Shown here in pieces: positions 9,051 through 17,901 of a DNA stretch of 64,000 bases; position 1 is the first letter of the stretch; each line of letters starts with the position of its first letter. The position numbers and the translations under genes were made by a program. The stretch lies in NCBI RefSeq assembly GCF_027812955.1, contig NZ_JAPYZV010000001.1:186001-250000 (forward strand), given 5' to 3'. Under the pieces are notes generated by a model. It was given only the letters and a program-made list of their open reading frames with translations. It searched no databases and was not told the DNA's origin. The stretch comes from Pedococcus sp. 5OH_020. Its GTDB lineage: Bacteria > Actinomycetota > Actinomycetes > Actinomycetales > Dermatophilaceae.

Positions 9051-11030
9051 AGCATCGCGCTGGTCCGGACGGGGATCCGCCCCTTCCGTGGAGCCATCGT
9101 CACCGCGCTGCTGCTGGTGTGGCTCGTCGGCTTCACCGTCCTGCACGGCCAGGACACCCTTGCCCTCGGCGCGGCCGACACCACCCCACTGCATGGCCGG
9201 CTCAACGACCTCAACGACGCGGTCGGCGCGAACCGCAACAGCAACCCGCTGTTCCTGTACTTCTTCAACGAGATCCGGCTCGTGGTCGACCAGCTCACCA
9301 CGTTCATCTCCTCCCTGGTCTCCCAGCCGGCATTCGGACGACCCGTCCCCCTCATCGGGTGGCTCGGCGTGGTGGCCCTGGTCGGCTTCGGGTCCTGGGC
9401 GCTGGGCAACCTCAAGGTTGGGCTGCTCGCCGCCGCTGGGTTCACCTTCATGGGGCTGCAGGGGCTCTGGCAGCAGAGCATGGACACCTTCGCGCTCACG
9501 CTGTCGGCGGTGCTCGTGGCGCTGCTCGTCGGCATACCGCTAGGGATCTGGGCGGGAGTCTCGGACAGGGTGAACCGGATCGTCACCCCCGTACTCGACT
9601 TCATGCAGACGATGCCGACCTTCGTCTACCTGGCGCCACTCACGCTCGTCTTTCTGATCGGCCCGGCGTCCGCTGTCATCGCGACGCTGATCTACGCCGC
9701 CCCGCCGGTCATCCGCATCGCGGCACACGGCATCCGGCAGTCGCCCAAGGAGACGCTCGAGGCTGCGCAGTCGCTCGGCGCCACCCGGTCGCAGACGCTG
9801 CGCCAGGTGATGCTGCCACTGGCCAAGCGCACCATCGTCATCGGTGTGAACCAGACCATCATGGCCGCCCTCTCGATGGTCACCATCGCCGCGCTCATCG
9901 ACGCGCCGGGCCTCGGCAGGGTCGTCCTGCGCTCCCTGCAGTCGCTGGACGTCGGGACCGCGTTCAACGCAGGCCTGTCCATCGTCATCATGGCCATCGT
10001 CTTCGACAGGGTCACGACGGCGGCCAGTGTCCGTGTCGAGCGAGCCCGGCGGACGACGAGCAGGATCCCAGCCAGGGTGCGCAAGGTGGCGCTGCTCGTG
10101 GGTGGAGCGGTCACGGCCGTCTGCCTCTACCTGTCCTACACCTTCGTCTGGGCCGCCGAGTTCCCCACCGATTTCGACGTCGGCAGCCCGATCAGTCGTG
10201 CCGCCTCGGCCGTCACGGACTGGGCCCAGCTGCACCTGAGCGCGCTGACGAGCGACTTCAAGGAGCTGGTCACCAACAGCCTCCTCAACCCGTTCCAGAG
10301 CCTCCTGACCGACTCGCCATGGTGGCTGTTGTTCGCCGTGCTGGTCGGCATCGCCGCCGTCGCAGGCAGCGTCCGGACCGCCGTGACGACGGCCCTATGT
10401 CTGGCACTCATCGTCGGCACCGGCTTGTGGTTCGACGCCATGACCACCCTTGCCGCGACGCTCGTCGCGACGGTCGCCGTCATGGCACTGGGCCTCGTCC
10501 TCGGCGTGTGGATGGGCCGGAGCGTCAGGGTCGACCGGGTCATCAGGCCCGTACTGGATGCGGCGCAGACCATGCCGTCCTTCGTCTACCTCGTCCCCTT
10601 CGTCGCGCTGTTCGCGGCCAGCCGGTTCACCGGTATCGCGGCCGCGGTGGTGTATGCGGCGCCCGTGGCGATCAAGATCATCGCCGACGGGATTGCCGCC
10701 GTGTCGCCCACGACGATGGAGGCGGCCACCGCGGCCGGTTCGAGCAGCTGGCAGGTCATCACCAAGGTCCAGCTGCCGATGTCGCTCGGCACCCTCGCGC
10801 TCGCCATGAACCAGGGCCTCATCTACGTGCTGTCCATGGTCGTCGTCGGCGGCCTCGTCGGCGGTGGCGCCCTCGGGTACGACGTCGTGGCCGGCTTCCG
10901 TCAGAACGCGCTCTTCGGCAAGGGCCTGGCTGCCGGTCTGGCGATCGTGCTGCTCGGCATCATGCTCGACCGGATCACGCAGTCGGTCGCCAGCCGCGCC
11001 CAGGCGACCACCGACCACGTTCGTCACTAG
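9045..11030 (+). CDS. proW: Glycine betaine ABC transporter permease, fused double ProW domain
   Basis: 661-residue integral membrane protein with two complete BPD-transporter permease domains. Domain 1 carries MQTMPTFVYLAPLTLVFLIG and the EAA-like loop EAAQSLGATRSQTLRQVMLP near residues 240-260. Domain 2 carries AAQTMPSFVYLVPFVALFAA and EAATAAGSSSWQVITKVQLP near residues 565-585. Each is preceded by several hydrophobic helices, and a soluble, variable segment joins them. Most systems use a homodimer of a single-domain ProW; here one chain supplies both halves. The ATG at 9045 is the third copy of the duplicated start region. The lipoprotein gene follows after 233 bp. Confidence 0.9.
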   Translation: MTSIALVRTGIRPFRGAIVTALLLVWLVGFTVLHGQDTLALGAADTTPLHGRLNDLNDAVGANRNSNPLFLYFFNEIRLVVDQLTTFISSLVSQPAFGRPVPLIGWLGVVALVGFGSWALGNLKVGLLAAAGFTFMGLQGLWQQSMDTFALTLSAVLVALLVGIPLGIWAGVSDRVNRIVTPVLDFMQTMPTFVYLAPLTLVFLIGPASAVIATLIYAAPPVIRIAAHGIRQSPKETLEAAQSLGATRSQTLRQVMLPLAKRTIVIGVNQTIMAALSMVTIAALIDAPGLGRVVLRSLQSLDVGTAFNAGLSIVIMAIVFDRVTTAASVRVERARRTTSRIPARVRKVALLVGGAVTAVCLYLSYTFVWAAEFPTDFDVGSPISRAASAVTDWAQLHLSALTSDFKELVTNSLLNPFQSLLTDSPWWLLFAVLVGIAAVAGSVRTAVTTALCLALIVGTGLWFDAMTTLAATLVATVAVMALGLVLGVWMGRSVRVDRVIRPVLDAAQTMPSFVYLVPFVALFAASRFTGIAAAVVYAAPVAIKIIADGIAAVSPTTMEAATAAGSSSWQVITKVQLPMSLGTLALAMNQGLIYVLSMVVVGGLVGGGALGYDVVAGFRQNALFGKGLAAGLAIVLLGIMLDRITQSVASRAQATTDHVRH

Positions 11031-11106
11031 CCGGCGCTGCAGGCACGCCACCTCAAGCAAGGCATCCCTCCAGGCAGGCCACAGACCACGCAAGCCGACA
11101 GATCAA

Positions 11107-11145
11107 CCCCACCGCTCCACCCCACCGCTCCACCCCACCGCTCCA
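11107..11145 (+). repeat. Three 13-bp tandem repeats upstream of the binding-protein gene
   Basis: CCCCACCGCTCCA occurs three times in direct succession in the permease-binding protein gap. The gap also holds C-rich sequence and a short inverted repeat around GGCCAGGTGCCCAGCTGGGC. No operator box of the betaine type is seen here, so the binding protein is probably read from the upstream promoter, perhaps with extra mRNA processing in the gap. Confidence 0.85.
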
Positions 11146-11263
11146 CCTGGCCAGGTGCCCAGCTGGGCCTGACCGGCAGCCCGGCACCCGCCGTCCGCCG
11201 CGTCGTCCGTCCGGCACCAGCCAGCCATAGCACCAGCCCACGCGTCGACCGAAAGGCACCATC

Positions 11264-12259
11264 ATGTTCCGAACCACCGGCATCACCCCCCGGCCTCGAG
11301 CGGTCGCGGGTCTCGCCGCCGCTGGGCTCGCCCTCTCGCTGAGCGCCTGCGGTGGCGCCAAGGTGGGCGACACAGCGGCCGGCGCGCAGAGTGGGGGAGG
11401 AGCCAGCGGCAAGTGCGGCACCTTCAACCTGGCAGTGAACGCCTGGGTCGGCTACGAGGCCGACGCGGCGGTCGTGGCGTATGTGGCGAAGCACAAGCTC
11501 GGCTGCAAGGTCGTGCCCAAGAACCTCGACGAACAGGTGTCCTGGCAGGGTTTCGGGACCGGCGAGGTGGACGCGATCCTGGAGAACTGGGGCCACGACG
11601 ACCTTGCGAAGAAGTACATCACCGAGCAGAAGGTCGCCCAGGACGCCGGTCCCACGGGGAACATCGGCGTGATCGGCTGGTATGTGCCCCCCTTCCTGGC
11701 GAAGCAGCATCCCGACATCCTCGACTGGCACAACCTCAACAAGTACGCCAACCTCTTCGCGACGTCGGAGTCTGGTGGCAAGGGCCAGGTCCTCGACGGC
11801 GACCCCGGGTTCGTGACCAACGACGCGGCGCTGGTCAAGAACCTCGGTCTCGACTACAAGGTCGTCTATGCGGGCTCCGAGGCAGCCCTCATCACGAGCT
11901 TCCGGCAGGCGGAGCAGAGCAAGAAGCCCATGATCGGCTACTTCTACTCACCCCAGTGGTTCCTGGCCGAGGTTCCGCTGGTGAAGGTGAACCTGCCGAA
12001 GTACACGAAGAACTGCGACGCGGTGCCGGCCAAGGTCGCCTGCGACTACCCGGAGTACAACCTCAACAAGGTGGTGAGCACGAAGTTCGCCCAGTCGGGC
12101 AGCCCGGCCTACCAGCTGGTGAAGAACTTCAAGTGGACCAACGAGGACCAGAACGTCGTCGCCCGGTCCATCGCCCAGGACAAGCTGTCCGACGAGGCTG
12201 CCGCAAAGAAGTGGGTGGACGCCAACCCGGACAAGGTGAACGCCTGGCTGGCCGACTGA
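11264..12259 (+). CDS. proX: Glycine betaine-binding lipoprotein of the ABC transporter
   Basis: 331 residues. It has a positively charged start, a hydrophobic stretch and the lipobox LSAC with the lipidated cysteine at C29, so it is an exported, membrane-anchored receptor. The mature part begins CGTFNLAVNAWVGYEADAAVVAY and continues as an OpuAC-type quaternary-ammonium-binding fold. Aromatic residues usable for a cation-binding cage include those in NAWVGYE, IGWYVP and SPQWF. GAAAGG precedes the ATG. It closes the aldehyde dehydrogenase-transporter operon and is followed by a hairpin. The ligand is taken from context; choline or another betaine is not excluded. Confidence 0.9.
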   Translation: MFRTTGITPRPRAVAGLAAAGLALSLSACGGAKVGDTAAGAQSGGGASGKCGTFNLAVNAWVGYEADAAVVAYVAKHKLGCKVVPKNLDEQVSWQGFGTGEVDAILENWGHDDLAKKYITEQKVAQDAGPTGNIGVIGWYVPPFLAKQHPDILDWHNLNKYANLFATSESGGKGQVLDGDPGFVTNDAALVKNLGLDYKVVYAGSEAALITSFRQAEQSKKPMIGYFYSPQWFLAEVPLVKVNLPKYTKNCDAVPAKVACDYPEYNLNKVVSTKFAQSGSPAYQLVKNFKWTNEDQNVVARSIAQDKLSDEAAAKKWVDANPDKVNAWLAD

Positions 12260-12303
12260 CGCCTGCCTGACCGACGCCTGTCAGGACCCGCCTGTCAGCA
12301 CCG

Positions 12304-12337
12304 TGCCCGGCCCCGGACGACCGTCCTGGGCCGGGCA
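12304..12337 (+). terminator. Hairpin terminator after the transporter operon
   Basis: TGCCCGGCCC and GGGCCGGGCA form a 10-bp outer stem. After one mismatch, GGAC/GTCC extends it around a four-base loop. There is no U-tract. It lies 45 bp after the binding-protein stop and 22 bp before the next promoter. Confidence 0.7.
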
Positions 12338-12358
12338 TGGTCATGACCGCTGGGACTC

Positions 12359-12422
12359 TTGACAGCGGTCCGGCGGTCCGCGACGATTGTTGCGGAGCGC
12401 GCATTCTGTTGCGGAAGACGCA
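12359..12422 (+). promoter_or_regulatory. Promoter and double-box operator of the dimethylglycine-sarcosine operon (site B)
   Basis: TTGACA at 12359-12364 is followed 31 bp from its start by box 1, TTGCGGAGCGCGCA (12390-12403). Box 2, TTGCGGAAGACGCA (12409-12422), starts 19 bp after box 1. These two boxes are the most alike of any pair and each is a near-perfect TTGCG-N5-CGCA inverted repeat. The dimethylglycine oxidase ATG is at 12438, so the boxes end within 16 bp of it and could also block the GGAGG site. Confidence 0.78.
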
Positions 12423-12437
12423 TCAACGGAGGTTGGT

Positions 12438-14876
12438 ATGACGGGTCCTCAGGTGGTCATCATCGGTGCCGGTGTCGTCGGCGCTGCACTGGTCGACGAG
12501 CTCACAGCTCGCGGGTGGGACGACGTCACCATCGTCGACCAGGGTGACCTGCCGGCCCCCGGCGGCTCCACGTCGCACGCCCCCGGACTCGTCTTCCAGG
12601 CCAGCGGCTCGAAGACCATGACCGAGCTCGCGCGGTACACCGTCGAGAAGCTCTGCTCGCTCGAGGCGGAGGCCGGTCCCTGCTTCCTGCAGGTGGGTGG
12701 GCTCGAGGTGGCCACCACGCCGGAGCGCGTGGCCGAGCTGCACCGCCGGCATGGCTGGCTGACGGCGTGGGGCGTGGAGTCCCGCCTGCTGGACGCTCGC
12801 GAGACCGCTGCGCTCTACCCCCTCCTGGACCCCGAGGTGGTGCTCGCGGGGCTGCACACGCCGACCGACGGGCTCGCCAAGGCGGTCAACGCGGTGGACG
12901 CGCAGACCCGACGGGCCGCCTCCCGTGGTGCGCGGCTGCTGCCCCGCCACGAGGTCCTCGACATCACGGTGGCGGACGGCAGGGTGACCGGCGTCGTCAC
13001 CGACCATGGCGAGCTGCCCGCTGACATCGTGGTGTGCTGCGCCGGGATCTGGGGACCCGTCATCGCCGCGAAGGTCGGGCTGCGGCTCCCCTTGACGCCT
13101 CTGGCGCACCAGCTGGCGTGGACCTCGCAGGTACCCGACCTGGCCGGTGCGGCGCAGGAGGCGACCCTGCCCATCCTGCGTCACCAGGACCAGGACCTCT
13201 ACTACCGCGAGCGGTTCGACACCATCGGCATCGGCTACTACGGTCACCGCCCCATGCCCATCCGGGCGGAGGACATCGCGCGCCTGGACGAGTCGCAGGA
13301 GATGCCCTCTGTGCTCGAGTTCACCGCCGAGGACTTCGAGGAGGCCTGGAAGCAGACGCAGGTCCTGCTGCCCTCGACGCGCGACGCCAAGATCGAGGAG
13401 GGAATCAACGGCCTCTTCTCCTTCACGACCGACAACATGCCCCTCATCGGCGAGTCGCCGGACGTCAGCGGCTTCTGGGTCGCGGAGGCGGTCTGGGTGA
13501 CCCACTCGGCCGGTGTCGGCCGCGCAGTGGCCGAGCTGCTCGTCGACGGCTACTGCTCCAGCTTCGACCTGCACGAGTGCGACCTCGGCCGGTTCGAGGA
13601 GCACCAGCTGTCGCCGGAGTACGTCCTCACCAGGGACTGCCAGAACTTCGTCGAGGTGTACGACATCCTCCACCCGCTGCAGCCGACGGGCAGCCCACGG
13701 CCCATCCGGACCAGCCCGTTCTACGGGCGCCAACAGGCGCTCGGCGCCGAGTTCCTCGAGGCGTCGGGGTGGGAGCGGCCGCAGTGGTACGCCGCCAACG
13801 CGGCGCTCGTCCAGGGCCGCGACATCCCGACCCCGAACGACTGGGCCGCCAAGTACTGGTCGCCCATCGTGGCGGCCGAGGCCCAGGCGACCAGGGAGCG
13901 CGTCGCGATGTACGACATGACCGCGCTCAAGCGCCTGGAGGTCACGGGGCCGGGGGCCGCGACGTTCCTCAACGGGCTCGTCACCGGCAACGTCGACAAG
14001 TCGGTCGGCTCGGTGACGTACTGCCTGTTGCTCGACGTAGACGGCGGCATCCGCAGCGACATCACGGTGGCTCGCCTGGCAGCGGACCGCTTCCAGGTCG
14101 GCGCCAACGGCAATGCCGACCTCGACTGGCTGACCCGCCACCTTCCGGCCGACGGCAGTGCCCAGGTCCGCGACATCACCGCGGGGACGTGCTGCATCGG
14201 ACTGTGGGGGCCACGGGCCCGCGACCTCATCCAGCCCCTCACCGACACGGACTTCAGCCACGGGGCGCTCAAGTACTTCCGCGCCACGTCCGCTTTCCTC
14301 GGCACGGTGCCCGTGACGGCGATGCGCCTGTCCTACGTCGGTGAGCTGGGATGGGAGCTCTACACGACTGCCGACCACGGCCAGCGACTGTGGGACCTGC
14401 TGTGGGAGGCGGGGCAGCAGTACGGAGTCATCGCGGCCGGGCGGGGCGCCTTCGCCAGTCTGCGGCTGGAGAAGGGCTACCGCTCTTATGGCGCCGACAT
14501 GACCGCCGAGCACGACCCCTACGAGGCGGGCCTGGGCTTCGCCGTCAAGCTCGACAAGGGCGACTTCGTCGGTCGCGAGGCCCTGGTGGCGCGCCAGGAC
14601 TCCAGCACCCGCCGGCTCAGCTGCCTGACCCTCCCCGAACGCGGCAGCGTCGTGGTCGGCAAGGAGCCGGTGTATTCGGGTGACCGTTGCGTCGGCTACG
14701 TGACCAGCGCCGCGTACGGCTACACCATCGGCAAGGGAGTGGCCTATGCGTGGCTCCCCACGGAGCTCGCAGAGGTCGGGACCAAGGTCGAGATCGGGTA
14801 CTTCGACCGACGGGTGGATGCCGTCGTCACGGCCGAGCCACTCTTCGACCCCGCGATGGAGCGGCTGCGCAGCTAG
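12438..14876 (+). CDS. dmg: Dimethylglycine oxidase (FAD and folate domains)
   Basis: 812 residues, very similar throughout to my recollection of Arthrobacter globiformis dimethylglycine oxidase. The N-terminal FAD-dependent amine oxidase half starts [21 protein letters not shown], then [13 protein letters not shown], and later [15 protein letters not shown]. The C-terminal half (about 420-812) is a GCV_T-like folate domain with [32 protein letters not shown] and [19 protein letters not shown]. It oxidises N,N-dimethylglycine to sarcosine and passes the C1 unit to THF as 5,10-methylene-THF. GGAGG precedes the ATG. It is the first gene of the operon that continues with glyA, soxBDAG and sdaA. 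Confidence 0.93.
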   Translation: MTGPQVVIIGAGVVGAALVDELTARGWDDVTIVDQGDLPAPGGSTSHAPGLVFQASGSKTMTELARYTVEKLCSLEAEAGPCFLQVGGLEVATTPERVAELHRRHGWLTAWGVESRLLDARETAALYPLLDPEVVLAGLHTPTDGLAKAVNAVDAQTRRAASRGARLLPRHEVLDITVADGRVTGVVTDHGELPADIVVCCAGIWGPVIAAKVGLRLPLTPLAHQLAWTSQVPDLAGAAQEATLPILRHQDQDLYYRERFDTIGIGYYGHRPMPIRAEDIARLDESQEMPSVLEFTAEDFEEAWKQTQVLLPSTRDAKIEEGINGLFSFTTDNMPLIGESPDVSGFWVAEAVWVTHSAGVGRAVAELLVDGYCSSFDLHECDLGRFEEHQLSPEYVLTRDCQNFVEVYDILHPLQPTGSPRPIRTSPFYGRQQALGAEFLEASGWERPQWYAANAALVQGRDIPTPNDWAAKYWSPIVAAEAQATRERVAMYDMTALKRLEVTGPGAATFLNGLVTGNVDKSVGSVTYCLLLDVDGGIRSDITVARLAADRFQVGANGNADLDWLTRHLPADGSAQVRDITAGTCCIGLWGPRARDLIQPLTDTDFSHGALKYFRATSAFLGTVPVTAMRLSYVGELGWELYTTADHGQRLWDLLWEAGQQYGVIAAGRGAFASLRLEKGYRSYGADMTAEHDPYEAGLGFAVKLDKGDFVGREALVARQDSSTRRLSCLTLPERGSVVVGKEPVYSGDRCVGYVTSAAYGYTIGKGVAYAWLPTELAEVGTKVEIGYFDRRVDAVVTAEPLFDPAMERLRS

Positions 14877-14994
14877 CGCCAGGGAACCCGTGGCAGACAG
14901 CCACCAGCCCCGCGGCGGCGCCTGGCTGAGTGCGTCCGCCGCCCAGATGACCTCCAGAACCAGTCCCAGACACACAAGACGAAGGTGGCGCACC

Positions 14995-16308
14995 GTGACG
15001 ACCAGCACTCCGCTCCTCGACCAGAGCCGGCTCCTGTCCGCGGGTCTGGCAGAGGTGGACCCCGAAGTGGCCTCAGCCATCGGCGACGAGCTGCGGCGTC
15101 AGCAGCTCACCCTGGAGATGATCGCGTCGGAGAACTTCGCCCCGACTGCCGTGATGCAGGCCCAGGGCTCGGTTCTCACCAACAAGTACGCCGAGGGGTA
15201 CCCGGGCCGTCGCTACTACGGCGGCTGCGAGCACGTGGACGTCATCGAGCAGCTGGCGATCGACCGTGTGACCGCCCTCTTCGGGTCGACGTTCGCGAAC
15301 GTCCAGCCGCACTCTGGCGCCCAGGCCAACACCGCAGTGTTCTTCGCGCTGCTACAACCCGGAGACACCATCCTGGGTCTGAGCCTCGCCCACGGGGGCC
15401 ATCTCACCCACGGGATGAAGCTCAACTACTCCGGCAAGATGTTCGACGTCGTGCCGTACCACGTCCGCGAGTCCGACGGCTTGGTCGACATGGACGAGGT
15501 CGAGCGGCTGGCAGTCGAGCACCGGCCCAAGCTCATCGTTGCCGGCTGGTCCGCGTACCCCCGGCAGCTGGACTTCGTACGGTTCCGCGCCATCGCGGAC
15601 TCCGTCGGCGCGTACCTCATGGTCGACATGGCGCACTTCGCCGGGCTGGTGGCAGCGGGGCTGCACCCTTCTCCGGTCCCGTACGCCGACGTCACGACGA
15701 CGACGACGCACAAGACCCTGGGTGGCCCACGCGGCGGGGTCATCCTGACCAACGACGCGGCGATCGCCAAGAGGGTGAGCTCCGCGGTCTTTCCCGGCAT
15801 GCAGGGTGGTCCGCTTGAGCACGTCATCGCGGCAAAGGCCGTGGCGTTCAAGCTCGCCGCCGAGCCGGAGTTCAAGGAGCGGCAGCGGCGGACCCTCGAG
15901 GGGGCGCGGATCCTCGCCGAGCGGCTGAGTGGACCCGATACCGCCGCCGCCGGCGTCAAAGTCCTCACGGGCGGCACGGACGTGCACCTCGTGCTGGTCG
16001 ACCTACGCGAGTCCGAGCTGGACGGGAAGCAGGCCGAGGACCGCCTGCACGAGATCGGGATCACGGTGAACCGCAACGCCGTCCCATCGGACCCGCGACC
16101 GCCGATGGTCACCTCAGGACTGCGGATCGGGACGCCGGCGCTGGCGACTCGGGGTTTCGACGCGGAGGACTTCGCCGAGGTGGCGGACGTCATCGCACTG
16201 GCCCTGGCTCCGGTCATCGACGAGGAGACGAAGGCGCGGCTGCGTGGCCGGGTCGAGGCGCTCGCGACGCGGCGACCGCTCTACGCCAACCTCGAGGAGG
16301 AGGGCTGA
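14995..16308 (+). CDS. glyA: Serine hydroxymethyltransferase, catabolic operon copy
   Basis: 437-residue PLP enzyme that interconverts glycine plus 5,10-methylene-THF with serine plus THF. The signature [14 protein letters not shown] holds the PLP lysine, K240. Other family blocks are [24 protein letters not shown] and SGAQANTAV. The GTG at 14995 has AAGGTGG upstream. The gene lies 118 bp after dimethylglycine oxidase and its stop shares one base with the soxB start. Position between the two demethylating enzymes suggests it consumes their products (glycine and methylene-THF) to make serine for SdaA. A separate housekeeping copy elsewhere is expected but is not in this window. Confidence 0.93.
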   Translation: MTTSTPLLDQSRLLSAGLAEVDPEVASAIGDELRRQQLTLEMIASENFAPTAVMQAQGSVLTNKYAEGYPGRRYYGGCEHVDVIEQLAIDRVTALFGSTFANVQPHSGAQANTAVFFALLQPGDTILGLSLAHGGHLTHGMKLNYSGKMFDVVPYHVRESDGLVDMDEVERLAVEHRPKLIVAGWSAYPRQLDFVRFRAIADSVGAYLMVDMAHFAGLVAAGLHPSPVPYADVTTTTTHKTLGGPRGGVILTNDAAIAKRVSSAVFPGMQGGPLEHVIAAKAVAFKLAAEPEFKERQRRTLEGARILAERLSGPDTAAAGVKVLTGGTDVHLVLVDLRESELDGKQAEDRLHEIGITVNRNAVPSDPRPPMVTSGLRIGTPALATRGFDAEDFAEVADVIALALAPVIDEETKARLRGRVEALATRRPLYANLEEEG

Positions 16309-17558
16309 TGAGGATCAGCTCGGTCGGCAGCTCGACGACCCCCGGAGCCGACCTGCCCGACCACCCGTCCTTCCTCTGGCGCAACCCGGAGCCGAAGAAG
16401 CACTACGACGTCGTCGTCATCGGTGGCGGCGGGCACGGCTTGGCCACGGCGTACTACCTGGCCAAGAACCACGGCATCACCAACGTCGCTGTGCTGGAGA
16501 AGGGTTGGCTGGCGGGCGGCAACATGGCCCGCAACACCACCATCATCAGGTCCAACTACCTGTGGGACGAGAGCGCCGGGATCTACGAGCACTCCCTGAA
16601 ACTGTGGGAGACGCTCGAGCAGGAGCTGGACTACCCGATCCTCTTCAGCCAGCGAGGCGTCCTGAACCTCGCGCACACCTTGCAGGACGTCCGCGACAGT
16701 GTCAGGCGGGTCAACGCCAACAAGCTGAACGGCATCGACGCCGAGTGGGTGGACGCCCAGCAGGTCAAGGAGCTCTGCCCGATCGTCAACATCTCGCCGG
16801 ACGTGCGTTACCCCGTGCTGGGCGCCACGTACCAGCCGAGAGCGGGCATCGCGAAGCACGACTACGTCGCCTGGGGATTCGCACGCGCCGCGAACGCGAT
16901 GGGGGTCGACCTCATCCAGGACTGTGAGGTCACCGGTCTGGACGTCGTCGACGGTCGGGTAACCGCCGTGGGGACGACCCGCGGAACCATAGGAGCAGGA
17001 AGGGTCGCCCTGTGCGCGGCGGGGCACTCCTCGGTCCTGGCGAAGATGGTGGACCTGGAGCTGCCGCTGCAGTCCCATCCCCTGCAGGCCCTGGTCTCCG
17101 AGCTCCTGGAGCCGGTGCACCCGACCGTCGTCATGTCGAACGCGGTGCACGTCTACGTGTCCCAGGCGCACAAGGGTGAGCTGGTGATGGGTGCCGGGGT
17201 GGACAGCTACAACGGGTATGGCCAGCGGGGCGCCTTCCACATCATCGAGCGCCAGATGGCGGCAGCCCTGGAGCTGTTCCCGGTGTTCGCCCGCGCGCAC
17301 CTGCTGCGCACGTGGGCGGGCATCGTCGACACCACTCCGGACGCCTCGCCGATCGTCGGGCTGACGCCCGTCGAGGACCTGTACCTCAACTGCGGATGGG
17401 GCACCGGCGGGTTCAAGGCGACGCCGGGAGTCGGGTGGTGCTTCGCCGACACGGTGGCCGAGGGCCGGCCGCATCCGCTCATCTCCGCCTTCACGCTCGA
17501 CCGCTTCACGACCGGCGCACTCGTCGACGAGCACGGCGCCGCCGCCGTCGCCCACTGA
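16308..17558 (+). CDS. soxB: Sarcosine oxidase subunit beta
   Basis: 416 residues, catalytic FAD/FMN subunit of heterotetrameric sarcosine oxidase. It shows the dinucleotide motif [22 protein letters not shown] near residue 33 and [22 protein letters not shown], the segment that carries the family's covalent FMN histidine region and substrate site. The C-terminus has [17 protein letters not shown]. The start codon overlaps the glyA stop by one base (TGATG). Length matches the family. The complex oxidises sarcosine to glycine and passes the methyl group to THF or releases formaldehyde. Confidence 0.94.
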   Translation: MRISSVGSSTTPGADLPDHPSFLWRNPEPKKHYDVVVIGGGGHGLATAYYLAKNHGITNVAVLEKGWLAGGNMARNTTIIRSNYLWDESAGIYEHSLKLWETLEQELDYPILFSQRGVLNLAHTLQDVRDSVRRVNANKLNGIDAEWVDAQQVKELCPIVNISPDVRYPVLGATYQPRAGIAKHDYVAWGFARAANAMGVDLIQDCEVTGLDVVDGRVTAVGTTRGTIGAGRVALCAAGHSSVLAKMVDLELPLQSHPLQALVSELLEPVHPTVVMSNAVHVYVSQAHKGELVMGAGVDSYNGYGQRGAFHIIERQMAAALELFPVFARAHLLRTWAGIVDTTPDASPIVGLTPVEDLYLNCGWGTGGFKATPGVGWCFADTVAEGRPHPLISAFTLDRFTTGALVDEHGAAAVAH

Positions 17559-17622
17559 GTGCGTCGGACCCCACGCAACGAGCGTCACAGCTCATCCAAC
17601 GCCCGACCCAGGAGCAGGAACG

Positions 17623-17901
17623 ATGCAGCTCATCCCATGCCCGTGGTGTGGGCCTCGCGACGAGGTGGAGTTCCACTACGGCGGCGCGGCTCATGTCGCC
17701 TACCCCGAGGACCCGCAGTCGCTCACGGACGAGGACTGGGCGCGGTACGTCTTCTTCAGGGACAACCCGAAGGGGCCGTTCGCCGAGCGCTGGTGCCATA
17801 CGGCCTCCTGCCGGCGGTGGTTCAACGCCATCCGTGACACCGCGACGCACCAGGTGCTCGCCGTCTACCGGATGGACGAGGCGAAGCCGGTGACCTCATG
17901 A
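17623..17901 (+). CDS. soxD: Sarcosine oxidase subunit delta
   Basis: 92 residues, small zinc-binding subunit of sarcosine oxidase. It begins MQLIPCPWCGPRDEVEF; C6, C9, H59 and C63 are all present and correspond to the zinc ligands known for this subunit. The family phrases GGAAHVAYP, YVFFRDNPKGPFAERW and CRRWFNAIRDT are intact. A GGAGCAGG site precedes the ATG, 64 bp after soxB. Its stop overlaps the soxA start as ATGA. Confidence 0.95.
   Translation: MQLIPCPWCGPRDEVEFHYGGAAHVAYPEDPQSLTDEDWARYVFFRDNPKGPFAERWCHTASCRRWFNAIRDTATHQVLAVYRMDEAKPVTS

Noticed and set aside
11107-11145. Short tandem repeats as a possible CRISPR array
   Set aside because: The 13-bp units are contiguous without spacers and no cas genes are present. 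None of the repeats in the window has CRISPR form.
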